The notes: generated by a model from the sequence alone, not told the origin. Shown: positions 1 through 7,325, counted from the first letter of the stretch. The stretch is 12,879 nucleotides of DNA from Candidatus Aminicenantes bacterium UBA4085 (GCA_002383325.1 DFYJ01000081.1:1-12879); one strand, 5' to 3'. Translations and numbers: made by a program.

Positions 1-2
1 CC

Positions 3-1916
3 CCGCCGGTGCCCAACGTCCAGCCGCTGCTGTGGCGGGGCGTCAACCTCATCGGGGCCAGCATGGCCTTCGACCTGCAGAGGGCTGGGTTCCCGGGGGT
101 GGTGCACGGGCGAAGCTTCACCGGCTGGTGGATCGGGGCCTGCGACGACACATCGTGGATGCACAACGTGGTCGGGATCCTGAGCGAGATGGCCTCGGTC
201 AAGCTGGCGACACCGATCTACGTCGAGCCGACGGAGATCCCCAAGACCTACACCCAGCGGCGGATGGAGTTCCCCGACCCGTGGCCGGGCGGCTGGTGGC
301 GGCTGCGGGACATCGTGGACTACGAGATGACGCTGAGCCTGAGCCTGATCCAGACGGCGGCCAGGTTCAAAGAAGAGTTCTTGATGAACTCCTACCTCAT
401 GGCCAAGACCGCCATCGAGACCAAGGACAAGGGCCAGCCGTATGCGTTCGTCATCCCGGCCAAGCAGAATGATGCGCCGACGGCGGTCAAGATGCTGGAA
501 ATACTGGAGTTCGGGGGTGTGGAGATCCAGCGGGCCAAGGAAGATTTCGTGGCGGATGGAAAGGTGTATGGGGCGGGGTCGTATGTGGTCGAGCTGGCCC
601 AGCCGTACAAGCCCTTTGTGTGGGCGCTGCTGGAGCGGCAGAAGTACCCAGATCTCAGGGAGTATCCGGGCGGGCCGCCGATCCCACCCTACGACAACGC
701 CGGCTGGACCCTGCCGCTGCAGATGGGTGTGCTGTGCGACCAGATCGAGAAGCCGTTCGCGGCCAAGCTGGAGCGGGTGGAGAAGGTGGGGTATGGGGGT
801 GTGGGAGGGGTGAAGGGTGTCGCGGAGGGGGCGGGAGAGGCGGCGAGCGCGGCCCCCAAGTTCTTCGTGCTCGACGCACGGGAAAACGCCTCCTATGCCG
901 CGGTGTTCGCCCTGTTCAAGGACAAGGCCGAAGTCTGGCGGGCTAAGGGCAGGATCGCGGGCAAGGGCTTCGAGGCGCCGGCCGGAAGCTTCATCGTCAA
1001 GAACACGCCCGAGGTGAGGAAGGCGCTGGACGGGATCGTCGACAAGCGCCACGCCACGGCTTGGGCGCTGGATGGCCTGGACGGCATCGAGGCGGCGGCG
1101 ATCAGGAATCCGCGCATCGGCCTCTACCAGTCCTGGTGGTCGAGCATGGACGAGGGCTGGTCGCGCTACGTCCTGGACGACCTGGGCATCCCCTACGCCA
1201 CCCTGAAGAACACGGACTTCCGGGGGCCCAAGCCGGCGGCCGACGCCAAGCCCGAGGCCAAGCCGGCCAAGGCGGCGCCCAAGATCGACTTGAAGGCGAA
1301 ATACGATGTCATCATCTTCGCCAGCGAGAATCCCGACATCATCAAGACGGGCAAGATCGATCCGGCGTCGCCTTATGCGCGCTGGTTCAATCCCCTGCCG
1401 CCCGGATACGAGGGCGGGCTGGAGAAGGAAGGCGTGGACGCGCTGAAGGCCTTTGTGGAGGCGGGCGGCATCCTGGTCACGCTGAATGAGGCCTGCAAGA
1501 TGGCCATCAAGGAATTCGAGGCGCCGGTGAAGAACGTGGTGGAGAAGATCGAGCCGACGAAGTTCTTCTGCCCCATGTCCATCCTCAAGCTCGACGTCGA
1601 CACAGCAACGCCGATCGGCTGGGGGCTGCAGCCGGAGACGCCGGCCGTCTTCACCGAGAGCCTGGCGCTGGAGACGTGGCTGCCGGGGACGGGCGACTGG
1701 GAGCGGAAGGTCGTGGCCAGCTTTGCCGAGAACGGCGTGCTGATGAGCGGCTGGCTGCTGGGCGAGGAGGTCATCGCCAGGCGGGCGGCCGTGGTCGATC
1801 TCAAGCACAAGAAGGGGCGGGTCGTGCTGATCGGCATCGCCTGCCAGAACCGGGCCCAGGCGCATGGGACGTATAAGCTGCTGCTCAACGCGCTGCTGTA
1901 TCCGCAGGGGGTGTAG
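3..1916 (+). CDS. M14-type zinc carboxypeptidase-like protein, C-terminal part (5' partial)
   Basis: The frame is open to the window edge, so the GTG at 9 is probably an internal codon and the true start lies upstream. Numbered from that GTG, residues 31-63 (GFPGVVHG..., then HNVVGILSEMAS) resemble the end of the M14 carboxypeptidase fold. E60 in ILSEMAS sits where the catalytic glutamate of the family lies. The zinc-binding HxxE part would be upstream, so activity cannot be judged here. After the peptidase domain come a Gly-rich linker (about 258-280), an Ala/Lys/Pro-rich linker (about 402-430) and a C-terminal domain ending CQNRAQAHGTYKLLLNALLY, which looks like a glutamine-amidotransferase-like or Rossmann-type accessory domain. 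Large secreted M14 proteins of this build are common in Acidobacteriota-like genomes (general knowledge). A second, truncated copy of the 3' end lies at 2712-2788. The family call is moderately strong; the substrate is unknown. Confidence 0.75.
   Translation, partial: PPVPNVQPLLWRGVNLIGASMAFDLQRAGFPGVVHGRSFTGWWIGACDDTSWMHNVVGILSEMASVKLATPIYVEPTEIPKTYTQRRMEFPDPWPGGWWRLRDIVDYEMTLSLSLIQTAARFKEEFLMNSYLMAKTAIETKDKGQPYAFVIPAKQNDAPTAVKMLEILEFGGVEIQRAKEDFVADGKVYGAGSYVVELAQPYKPFVWALLERQKYPDLREYPGGPPIPPYDNAGWTLPLQMGVLCDQIEKPFAAKLERVEKVGYGGVGGVKGVAEGAGEAASAAPKFFVLDARENASYAAVFALFKDKAEVWRAKGRIAGKGFEAPAGSFIVKNTPEVRKALDGIVDKRHATAWALDGLDGIEAAAIRNPRIGLYQSWWSSMDEGWSRYVLDDLGIPYATLKNTDFRGPKPAADAKPEAKPAKAAPKIDLKAKYDVIIFASENPDIIKTGKIDPASPYARWFNPLPPGYEGGLEKEGVDALKAFVEAGGILVTLNEACKMAIKEFEAPVKNVVEKIEPTKFFCPMSILKLDVDTATPIGWGLQPETPAVFTESLALETWLPGTGDWERKVVASFAENGVLMSGWLLGEEVIARRAAVVDLKHKKGRVVLIGIACQNRAQAHGTYKLLLNALLYPQGV
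788..835 (+). other. G-run cluster, possible G-quadruplex within the peptidase gene
   Basis: Seven runs of at least three G occur on the coding strand at 788-791, 795-799, 803-805, 807-810, 815-817, 827-831 and 833-835. The spacers between the first five are 1-4 nt, so the canonical four-run quadruplex pattern is met. The tract encodes the Gly-rich interdomain linker, so it may simply reflect Gly codons in a GC-rich genome. Confidence 0.5.
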
Positions 1917-1974
1917 GGACTCATTGATTGAGGCGCCCGGCCAGCGCGCCGACTCCTTCGCCTGCCGCCGCCTC

Positions 1975-2307
1975 TTACTCGCCGCTCAGCTTGGCGCTGA
2001 TAAGGCGATTGAGGCTGACCCGCTCCTCGGCCGCCCGCATGGCAAGATTTCGATGCACATGGGGCGGGACACGAACGATGAACTTGCCGCTGTAAGAACG
2101 CCCTGCAAGCGGCGATGGTATCAGTTCCTCGTTTTTCTCCATATCAGCGATGACTTCTGTAACAATTTTCCGGATCCCCCGCAAGGCCCCTTCTGGCGTC
2201 TTGGCCAGCCAGCCTAAGCCCGGAAACTCCAGGCAGAGGCCGACATGCTCTTGATCCTCTTCGGACCAGGTGATTCGATATGTGTATCGATCATCCTTTG
2301 GGCTCAT
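1975..2307 (-). CDS. hicB: HicB-family antitoxin
   Basis: This 110-aa protein has the two-part HicB layout. Residues 8-65 form a HicB-like alpha/beta domain (YTYRITWSEEDQEHVGLCLE followed by FPGLGWLAKTPEGAL). Residues 73-109 form a ribbon-helix-helix segment (GKFIVRVPPHVHRNLAMRAA, then VSLNRLISAKL) expected to bind DNA and autorepress. The start ATG at 2307 has a GGAG about 8 nt upstream. The gene lies downstream of hicA and overlaps it by 17 nt, so translation is probably coupled. In HicAB systems HicB masks the mRNA-cleaving toxin HicA and represses the operon (family knowledge). The toxin-first order is usual for HicAB. The pair sits between two copies of an M14 gene 3' end, which suggests acquisition. 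Confidence 0.85.
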   Translation of the reverse strand: MSPKDDRYTYRITWSEEDQEHVGLCLEFPGLGWLAKTPEGALRGIRKIVTEVIADMEKNEELIPSPLAGRSYSGKFIVRVPPHVHRNLAMRAAEERVSLNRLISAKLSGE

Positions 2308-2554
2308 CGAGTTTCTCCAGCCTATCGATGGCCGACAACACTTGCTTCACTTGATAGGCTTTGGCTTTCCCACGGCTGTTTTGAATATTAATGTTGGGGC
2401 TTTCCGGCCAGGGTGTTTTGTATCTCATCCTATGGCTGCCCGATTGCCTTGGCGGACCAAAATACCGGTCACAAACCATGCACAAATCGACGAAACGAAC
2501 CCCGACAGGATTTCCCCTCATCCTGCCGATAATGATCGATATCTTATCAACCAT
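2291..2554 (-). CDS. hicA: HicA-family mRNA interferase toxin
   Basis: The 87-aa product contains the longer-type HicA pattern. NPVGVRFVDLCMVC is followed by SGSHRMRY (H41 is the probable catalytic histidine in the GSHR motif), then KTPWPESPNINIQN, then GKAKAYQVKQVLSAIDRL, the last helix. HicA folds like a dsRNA-binding domain and cleaves mRNA (family knowledge). The gene is the first of the pair and ends inside hicB. The start is uncertain. The ATG at 2554 lies only one base from a good -10 hexamer and has no Shine-Dalgarno. The ATG at 2521 (76 aa, beginning MRGNPVGVRF) matches the usual beginning of such proteins, but has a GGCAGG directly against it with no spacing. The first 11 residues may therefore not be translated. 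Confidence 0.8.
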   Translation of the reverse strand: MVDKISIIIGRMRGNPVGVRFVDLCMVCDRYFGPPRQSGSHRMRYKTPWPESPNINIQNSRGKAKAYQVKQVLSAIDRLEKLDEPKG

Positions 2555-2555
2555 G

Positions 2556-2583
2556 ATGATACTTATATTGATACTATTGTCAA
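2556..2583 (-). promoter_or_regulatory. hicAB promoter with repeat candidate operator
   Basis: On the minus strand a perfect TTGACA (2583-2578), a 16-nt spacer and TATCAT (2561-2556) form a sigma-70-type promoter just in front of hicA. Read on the plus strand, GATACT occurs twice 12 bp apart (2558-2563 and 2570-2575), inside the promoter. This is a plausible binding site for the ribbon-helix-helix part of HicB. The operator role is inference. Confidence 0.55.
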
Positions 2584-2711
2584 GTGCTATCTTTTGGCGC
2601 TATCCGATGGCCACGCCATCCCCTATTTAGGAGACGCTCAAACACCGGTTATTTATCAATGCGACACTGAGGAGGAACGCAGGGGCGGATGAACTCGTCA
2701 GCGGGCCTATT

Positions 2712-2788
2712 CCTGCCAGAACCGGGCCCAGGCCCATGGGACGTATAAGCTGCGGCTTAACGCGCTGCTGTATCCGGAGGGGAATTGA
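2712..2788 (+). pseudogene. Truncated second copy of an M14 peptidase gene 3' end
   Basis: The block aligns without gaps to 1840-1916, the last 24 codons of the peptidase gene. Over 1842-1910 versus 2714-2782 there are four mismatches in 69 nt, two of them synonymous; the last codon and the stop (TGA rather than TAG) differ. It encodes CQNRAQAHGTYKLRLNALLY, then PEGN and a stop. Similarity begins abruptly at 2712, and no related sequence lies upstream. It is therefore a stump of a paralogous or duplicated gene, not a gene. Its end overlaps the ATPase-tail repeat that begins at 2783. Confidence 0.85.
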
Positions 2789-2840
2789 GGGAAAGAAGGG
2801 CCGGGAACTTCGACACCGCATAGAGGGGCAGATTCCAGAT
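2783..2840 (-). repeat. 58-bp direct repeat of the AAA ATPase 3' end (left copy)
   Basis: 2783-2840 matches 5237-5294 at 57 of 58 positions; the only difference is T2809 versus C5263. In the full gene this segment codes the final residues of the ATPase (IWNLPLYAV...PALLSLN). In this copy the reading frame has no stop at the equivalent place. It would run eight more codons into the antisense of the M14 stump and is cut off upstream by a TGA at 2844-2846. It is a non-functional tail fragment. The two copies bracket the GH36 gene as direct repeats. Confidence 0.9.
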
Positions 2841-3066
2841 ATCTCATTGCGCGGTAGTTACCCATGAGGTACCTGCAAACACAGTGCGTAAAATCAAGAT
2901 CCCAAACGTATGTATTGGCCTCGGGATCAAGTGCCTGAATCCATTTGAAATGTTACGAATAGAACATGCGAGATTCATACTCCCGTCGCCATAAGTAGCC
3001 CCAGCTCTTCGAACGATCGAAAGTTTGTATAAACGTCGATTCGAATCCTTTTCCAGAGAGAGCACC
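2841..3066 (+). other. Leader region of the alpha-galactosidase gene
   Basis: No gene is visible between the repeat and the lipoprotein start. The region is less GC-rich than its neighbours. Near its 3' end are a TTCGA-ACGA-TCGAA inverted repeat (3008-3021), a TATAAA hexamer (3028-3033) that could be a -10 but has no convincing -35, and a perfect GATTCGAATC palindrome (about 3038-3047). These may form the promoter and operator of the glycosidase gene, but this is only suggested by position. Confidence 0.3.
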
Positions 3067-5238
3067 ATGAAAGCAAAAGCTTGTAAAATACTGCCCTTTG
3101 CGGTTGTGGCCGCGATATTCATTGCCTGCGCAAAGCCGGCCGCAAAAGCCGTCCCGACCCAGACCCAGGGCAAGGCCGCCGAAATGACCGCAGCGGGGCG
3201 ATGGGCGGTCGAATTGGGGGCTAAGACGACGGGAGAGACCGGGGCGGCAATGGAGATGGCGGCGATAAAGCCGTTGGGCGGGCTTTTTTCGTTCACATAT
3301 GGCGAGCGCCCGTCGGCCGAATTCCTCTCCCAATGGAGACAGAAATCTGATTCGAGCACCGGCCAGGATGGGCGGAAGATAGTGACCAAGACATACGCCG
3401 ATCCCGCCACGGGCCTCGAGGTCCGGGCGGAGGCAGTCGTGTTTGCCGACTTCCCCGCCGTCGAGTGGGTGATGCACTTCAAGAACACCGGGACCGCCGA
3501 CTCGCCCATCCTGGAGAGCATTCTGCCTTTGGATGCGGCACTCGCGGTGAGCGACAAGGCGGCTCCCCCGGTCCTCCATTATGCCAAGGGCGCCGTTTGC
3601 TGGAACGACGACTTCGCTCCCATCGATAAGGCATTGGGGCCGGGCGACAAGCTGCGCCTGCAGCCGGGAGGCGGGCGGTCGTCCAGCGAGTTCCTGCCCT
3701 TCTTCAACCTCGATATGGGCGGCCAGGGGATGATCCTGGGCATCGGCTGGTCGGGCGAATGGGCGGCGACGTTCGAGCGGGAGGCCGCGGACCGGCTGCG
3801 GATCGGGTCGGGCATGGCCAAGACGCATCTTGTGCTCCACCCCGGCGAGGAGATCCGCACGCCGCGCATGCTGGCGATGTTCTGGCAGGGCGAGGCGGTG
3901 CGGGGCCAAAACCTCCTGCGCCGATTCATCCTGGCCCACCATCGGCCCATGCCGGACGGCAAGCCGCTCGTCCTGCCGGTGCTGCTGACCGGGTGGGGCG
4001 GGAGCCCGGCCGCCGACCATCTCAAGGTGATCCGGCGGATCGAGGAGCGGCAGCTTCCGATCGAGATGTATTGGATCGACGCCGAGTGGTTCGGCGGGCC
4101 GACCTGGTGGAAAAGCCCCGGCGACTGGGCCGTGCGCAGGGAGCTTTACCCGCAGGGGTTCAAGGCCATCAGCGAGCCGCTGCACAAAACAGGTCGCAAG
4201 TTCCTGCTGTGGTTCGAGCCGCAGCGGGTCTGCCGGGGCACGGAATGGGCGGCCTTCCTGAGCAAGCCGGGCTGGCTGCTGGAGCTCAAGGGCGGGACGC
4301 CGGAGTACAAGCAGCACAACATGGACTGGAAGGTGCCGCACAATGACCCGCGCTGGATGCTGTGGGAGGGCCGGAGAAGCCAGATCGCGGAAAACGATAT
4401 GCTTTGGAACATGGGCCACCCGGAGGCGCGGCGGTTCCTGACCGACTGGCTCTCGGATCGGATCGACGAGTTCGGGCTGGATTGGTACCGCGAGGACTTC
4501 AACATTGCGCCCTATGAATTCTGGCAGGAGGCCGACACGCCCGACCGCGCGGGGATGACGGAGATCCGCTATGTCGAGGGGCTCTACGCCATGTGGGACG
4601 AGCTGCTCCAGCGGCACCCCGGACTGGCCATCGACAACTGCGCCAGCGGCGGCCGGCGGATCGACCTGGAGACGATCGGGCGGGCTACGGCGCTGTGGCG
4701 GACCGACTACCCCGACAGCGCCCGCGTCATCCAGGGCCACTCCTTCGGTCTGATGTCCTGGGTCCCGCTCCACATGTCGGACGGCGCCGTGATGGCCGCC
4801 GGGAATGAGTATCAATGGCGCAGCGTCATGACGGCGGGGCTTAACGTCAAGCTGCCTGAGAAGGACGACGAGGCGGCGGCGGAGGCGGCCAAAGCGCAGA
4901 TAGAACAGTACTTAAGCATCAGAAAGTATTTCTACGGCGACTACTACCCGCTGACCAAGTACTCGCAGGCCAAGGACGCCTGGGTGGCCTATCAACTTGA
5001 TCTGCCGGAGGGCGGCGAGGGCCTGCTGGTCGTACTGAAGCGGCCCGAGAACAAGGACGGCGCGATCACGCTGAGACTGAAGGGCCTGGAGGCTGGGGCG
5101 AGCTACGAAGTCGTGAACATGGACACGGCGGAGAGCCGGAAGATGATGGGAGGCAAGCTGATGGGCGACGGGCTCGAGGTCGCGCTGGCCAAGCAGCCCG
5201 ATTCGGCGTTGATCAGGTACCAGCGAGCGAAGAATTAA
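3067..5238 (+). CDS. GH36-type alpha-galactosidase, predicted lipoprotein
   Basis: The ATG at 3067 is chosen because it follows a purine-rich AGAGAGAG and opens a lipoprotein signal peptide (MKAKACKILPFAVVAAIFIA) with C21 as the likely lipidated cysteine. An upstream in-frame TTG would bury the signal. The 723-aa product has an N-terminal beta-sandwich and a TIM barrel with GH36 landmarks: LLTGWGGS, then EMYWIDAEWF, then LLWFEPQRV. DWYREDFN at 472-479 holds D477 as the likely nucleophile. DNCASGGRR follows at about 523-531, and WRTDYPD at 544-550 holds D547 as the likely acid/base. The family hydrolyses alpha-galactosides (or related alpha-glycosides) with retention. A membrane-anchored enzyme probably trims oligosaccharides outside the cytoplasm. 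Its stop overlaps the convergent ATPase stop (TTAA). A sugar-type ABC ATPase at 12074 may be metabolically related, but that is speculative. Confidence 0.88.
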   Translation: MKAKACKILPFAVVAAIFIACAKPAAKAVPTQTQGKAAEMTAAGRWAVELGAKTTGETGAAMEMAAIKPLGGLFSFTYGERPSAEFLSQWRQKSDSSTGQDGRKIVTKTYADPATGLEVRAEAVVFADFPAVEWVMHFKNTGTADSPILESILPLDAALAVSDKAAPPVLHYAKGAVCWNDDFAPIDKALGPGDKLRLQPGGGRSSSEFLPFFNLDMGGQGMILGIGWSGEWAATFEREAADRLRIGSGMAKTHLVLHPGEEIRTPRMLAMFWQGEAVRGQNLLRRFILAHHRPMPDGKPLVLPVLLTGWGGSPAADHLKVIRRIEERQLPIEMYWIDAEWFGGPTWWKSPGDWAVRRELYPQGFKAISEPLHKTGRKFLLWFEPQRVCRGTEWAAFLSKPGWLLELKGGTPEYKQHNMDWKVPHNDPRWMLWEGRRSQIAENDMLWNMGHPEARRFLTDWLSDRIDEFGLDWYREDFNIAPYEFWQEADTPDRAGMTEIRYVEGLYAMWDELLQRHPGLAIDNCASGGRRIDLETIGRATALWRTDYPDSARVIQGHSFGLMSWVPLHMSDGAVMAAGNEYQWRSVMTAGLNVKLPEKDDEAAAEAAKAQIEQYLSIRKYFYGDYYPLTKYSQAKDAWVAYQLDLPEGGEGLLVVLKRPENKDGAITLRLKGLEAGASYEVVNMDTAESRKMMGGKLMGDGLEVALAKQPDSALIRYQRAKN

Positions 5239-6566
5239 TTGAGGGAAAGAAGGGCCGGGAACCTCGACACCGCATAGAGGGGCAGATTCCAGATCTCCCC
5301 ATCGTGGCGGAAGTTCATCAGCGTGGCCCTCGATAGGGCCGGCGGGTGGTATCGATCGTCGTAGACGCGCAGGCTGCGCTTGCGCCGCGAAACGCCCGCC
5401 TTGACCTCTAGGGGATAGATGCCGCCTTCCGATTCGACCAGGAAGTCCAACTCGGCCTGCCCATCGCTGGCCCAATAGAAGGGTCCTCTGGAGCCGGAAC
5501 CCATCCCGGCAGCGGCCGTCAGCTCCTGCGCGACGAAATTCTCAGCCAGCGCGCCGTTGTACTCCACGAAGAGCCGGTCGCTTTCGAGGATCGTCTTGGG
5601 CGAAAGCCCGAGGCGCGCCGACAAAAGGCCGGTGTCGAAGAAGTAGGCCTTGGCGATCGACTCCTCGCGATAGCCGGCCAGCGGGAGGCGGGGCGTCTTG
5701 ACCTTGGCGCAGCGCAACACCAGCCCGGCCTCGATAAACCACTGCAGGCTTCCCTTGAAAGCGGCGGCGCGGGCGAACTTCTCGACGGCAGAATAGAGGA
5801 AACGCTTGTTCTCGCCCGCCAGTTGAGTGGGAATCGAATTCCAAACGGCGCCGAGCCGCACGGCTTCGTTCTTACCGGAGTGCTTGCGGAAGTCGAGCTC
5901 ATGGGCAGCCAGGATTTGATTATGGACCTCCCGGACCTCCGGCAGGTCGCCGCCAGCCGCATATCGGGCCACCGCCTCCGGCATCCCGCCCACGTACTCA
6001 TAGATCTTGAGTAGCTCGACCAATTCACGGTGAAAGATCTCGTCTAGGGGCTCGAAGTCCGCCTTGGTATCGATCATATCCCGCAGGCGGCTCCGACCCG
6101 TGGCTTCGAGAAACTCCCCAAATGTCATGGGGAACAAGTCGAGGAACGCCACTTTGCCGACAGGGAAAGCGGTCGGCTTATTCATCAACGCCAAGCCCAG
6201 CAGGGACCCTGCCGCCGCCACGTGGAATTCCGGCGCTTCCTCCTGGAAGTATTTGAGGCTGCCGATCGCGGAGGGGACGTTTTGGATCTCATCAAGGATG
6301 ATGAGCGTTCGGCCGGGCAGGACGGGCATCCCGAGATAGATCGAGATCTTTTTCACGATCATCTGCGGGTCCAGCTTGCCAAGGAAAAGTCCGGCAAGAT
6401 TGGGATCGCGGTCAAAGTTCAAATAGGCCGTCGCATCGTATTCCCGGAGGCCGAACTCCCTGAGAAGGTAGGTCTTGCCGACTTGACGGGCGCCCTTCAG
6501 AATCAATGGTTTGCGGGCGGAAGAATGCTTCCAGGCCTGAAGGGAGGAGTATAGGGTTCTTTTCAT
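5235..6566 (-). CDS. AAA_14/DUF4143 family ATPase
   Basis: The 443-aa protein starts MKRTLYSSLQAWKHSSARKP and shows Walker A GARQVGKT (25-32) and Walker B LIILDE with D92/E93, followed by the family-typical IQNVP. The C-terminal DUF4143 part contains ENFVAQEL, then AELDFLVE and PLEVKAG, a D...ExK arrangement like restriction-endonuclease-fold proteins. Such ATPases are abundant and multicopy in bacteria and archaea. Their role is poorly known, and they are often found with mobile or defence genes (general knowledge). The gene has its own strong promoter in an AT-rich upstream stretch. It converges on and overlaps the GH36 stop by 4 nt. Its last 58 bp are repeated at 2783-2840. A minimal ATG-GAA-TGA overlaps its start codon at 6571-6563 and may be chance. 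Confidence 0.9.
   Translation of the reverse strand: MKRTLYSSLQAWKHSSARKPLILKGARQVGKTYLLREFGLREYDATAYLNFDRDPNLAGLFLGKLDPQMIVKKISIYLGMPVLPGRTLIILDEIQNVPSAIGSLKYFQEEAPEFHVAAAGSLLGLALMNKPTAFPVGKVAFLDLFPMTFGEFLEATGRSRLRDMIDTKADFEPLDEIFHRELVELLKIYEYVGGMPEAVARYAAGGDLPEVREVHNQILAAHELDFRKHSGKNEAVRLGAVWNSIPTQLAGENKRFLYSAVEKFARAAAFKGSLQWFIEAGLVLRCAKVKTPRLPLAGYREESIAKAYFFDTGLLSARLGLSPKTILESDRLFVEYNGALAENFVAQELTAAAGMGSGSRGPFYWASDGQAELDFLVESEGGIYPLEVKAGVSRRKRSLRVYDDRYHPPALSRATLMNFRHDGEIWNLPLYAVSRFPALLSLN
5237..5294 (-). repeat. 58-bp direct repeat, right copy (inside the ATPase gene)
   Basis: This is the intact counterpart of the fragment at 2783-2840 and differs at one base (C5263). The match stops exactly inside the shared TTAA stop codons of GH36 and ATPase. 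On the left-hand side of each copy the flanking DNA is unrelated: an M14 stump in one case, the GH36 3' end in the other. Confidence 0.9.
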
Positions 6567-6580
6567 TCCATTGCGATGAT

Positions 6581-6609
6581 AATATAGATTATGACAAATA
6601 GAATGTCAA
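6581..6609 (-). promoter_or_regulatory. Promoter of the DUF4143 ATPase with inverted repeat
   Basis: On the minus strand TTGACA (6609-6604), a 17-nt spacer and TATATT (6586-6581) form a near-consensus sigma-70 promoter. Transcription would begin only a few bases before the ATG at 6566. An inverted repeat TGACA-N7-TGTCA (6592-6608) covers the -35 and part of the spacer and may be an operator. The surrounding 6567-6670 is clearly AT-richer than the flanking genes. Confidence 0.65.
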
Positions 6610-6770
6610 TATACCAACATATTTCAGCATTATTTATGTCTTTATCCGAACTTATGCCAAAGTAAAATTATCGGGACACACCTTGGGGTACCGCGTCCAT
6701 TGCCGTTGACAGCCCGAGAAGTCGTTGGTCAGATACCAGTGAGCGAAATAACCGTCCTAAATCCCCCGCT

Positions 6771-7292
6771 TTAATCTGGAGTAAAGCCTATGCGGCGCTT
6801 TTTTGCCTCCCGCGGCGGAGTCATGAGTTGGCGGATCGCATCGAATACAACTTTGAATTGAGCATCATATTTCTTTTCCAGAGAATCGAGCTTCCGGGCT
6901 AGATCGGAGTTGGATTGAAGCATCTTGCGTAATCTAACAAACGCACGCATGATCTCGATGTTCACGATTACCGAACGTGGGCTTCGAAGAACACTCGAAA
7001 GCATGGCAACGCCCTGTTCAGTGAAGGCAAATGGAAGAAATTTACGATGTTGTCCTCGTCCGTTCTTTAAGGTCACAATTTGTGACCTTAAACACACCAT
7101 CTCGGCCTCACCTAGCTGGAACATAAAGTCCGAGGGGAAGCGGTCGGCATTTCGTTTGACAGCTTGATTGAGAACCTTAACATTCACATCGTAAAGCGCA
7201 GCCAGTTCCGAATCGAGCATGACTCTCTGCCCCCGGAGTATAAAGATCGATCTCTCAATCCGTTCAGCAGGAACAAGGCCCTGTTCCTCCAT
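6771..7292 (-). CDS. ORF6N-domain DNA-binding protein
   Basis: This 173-aa protein starts at an ATG with a perfect AAGGAGG Shine-Dalgarno (7304-7298). Residues 10-100 match the ORF6N domain: [20 protein letters not shown], then [28 protein letters not shown] and [20 protein letters not shown] helical segment of about 120-160 is a likely coiled coil. ORF6N domains come from phage antirepressor/KilA-type proteins and occur widely as chromosomal accessory genes. A DNA-binding regulatory role is inferred and the targets are unknown. The gene carries a perfect 27-bp palindrome in the segment coding for LRSQIVTLK. The upstream region has further inverted repeats. No terminator is evident downstream. 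Confidence 0.85.
   Translation of the reverse strand: MEEQGLVPAERIERSIFILRGQRVMLDSELAALYDVNVKVLNQAVKRNADRFPSDFMFQLGEAEMVCLRSQIVTLKNGRGQHRKFLPFAFTEQGVAMLSSVLRSPRSVIVNIEIMRAFVRLRKMLQSNSDLARKLDSLEKKYDAQFKVVFDAIRQLMTPPREAKKRRIGFTPD
7066..7092. repeat. Perfect 27-bp palindrome inside the ORF6N gene
   Basis: Two 13-bp arms (TTTAAGGTCACAA and its exact reverse complement) surround a single central T at 7079. It lies within codons for LRSQIVTLK of the ORF6N protein. Chance occurrence of a 13-bp perfect inverted repeat with a 1-bp centre is very unlikely in one window. Possible roles are a protein-binding site (autoregulatory or roadblock operator) or a recombination target. The central base and short loop argue against an RNA terminator. 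Confidence 0.85.
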
Positions 7293-7325
7293 GTGATCCT
7301 CCTTAAAGCTTCCAGCAAATTGTTA

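Noticed and set aside
2270..2692. 140-aa plus-strand frame opposite hicA
   Set aside because: It is antisense to hicA and its promoter, with no domain, and its end stops just short of the M14 stump without sharing its frame.
2953..4815. 620-aa open frame on the minus strand across the alpha-galactosidase gene
   Set aside because: It is the antisense of a well-supported GH36 gene in GC-rich DNA. Its translation is Arg/Pro/His-rich without any recognisable domain.
2783..5294. GH36 unit as an insertion sequence or transposon with target-site duplication
   Set aside because: There is no transposase and no terminal inverted repeats, and 58 bp is far longer than any usual target duplication.
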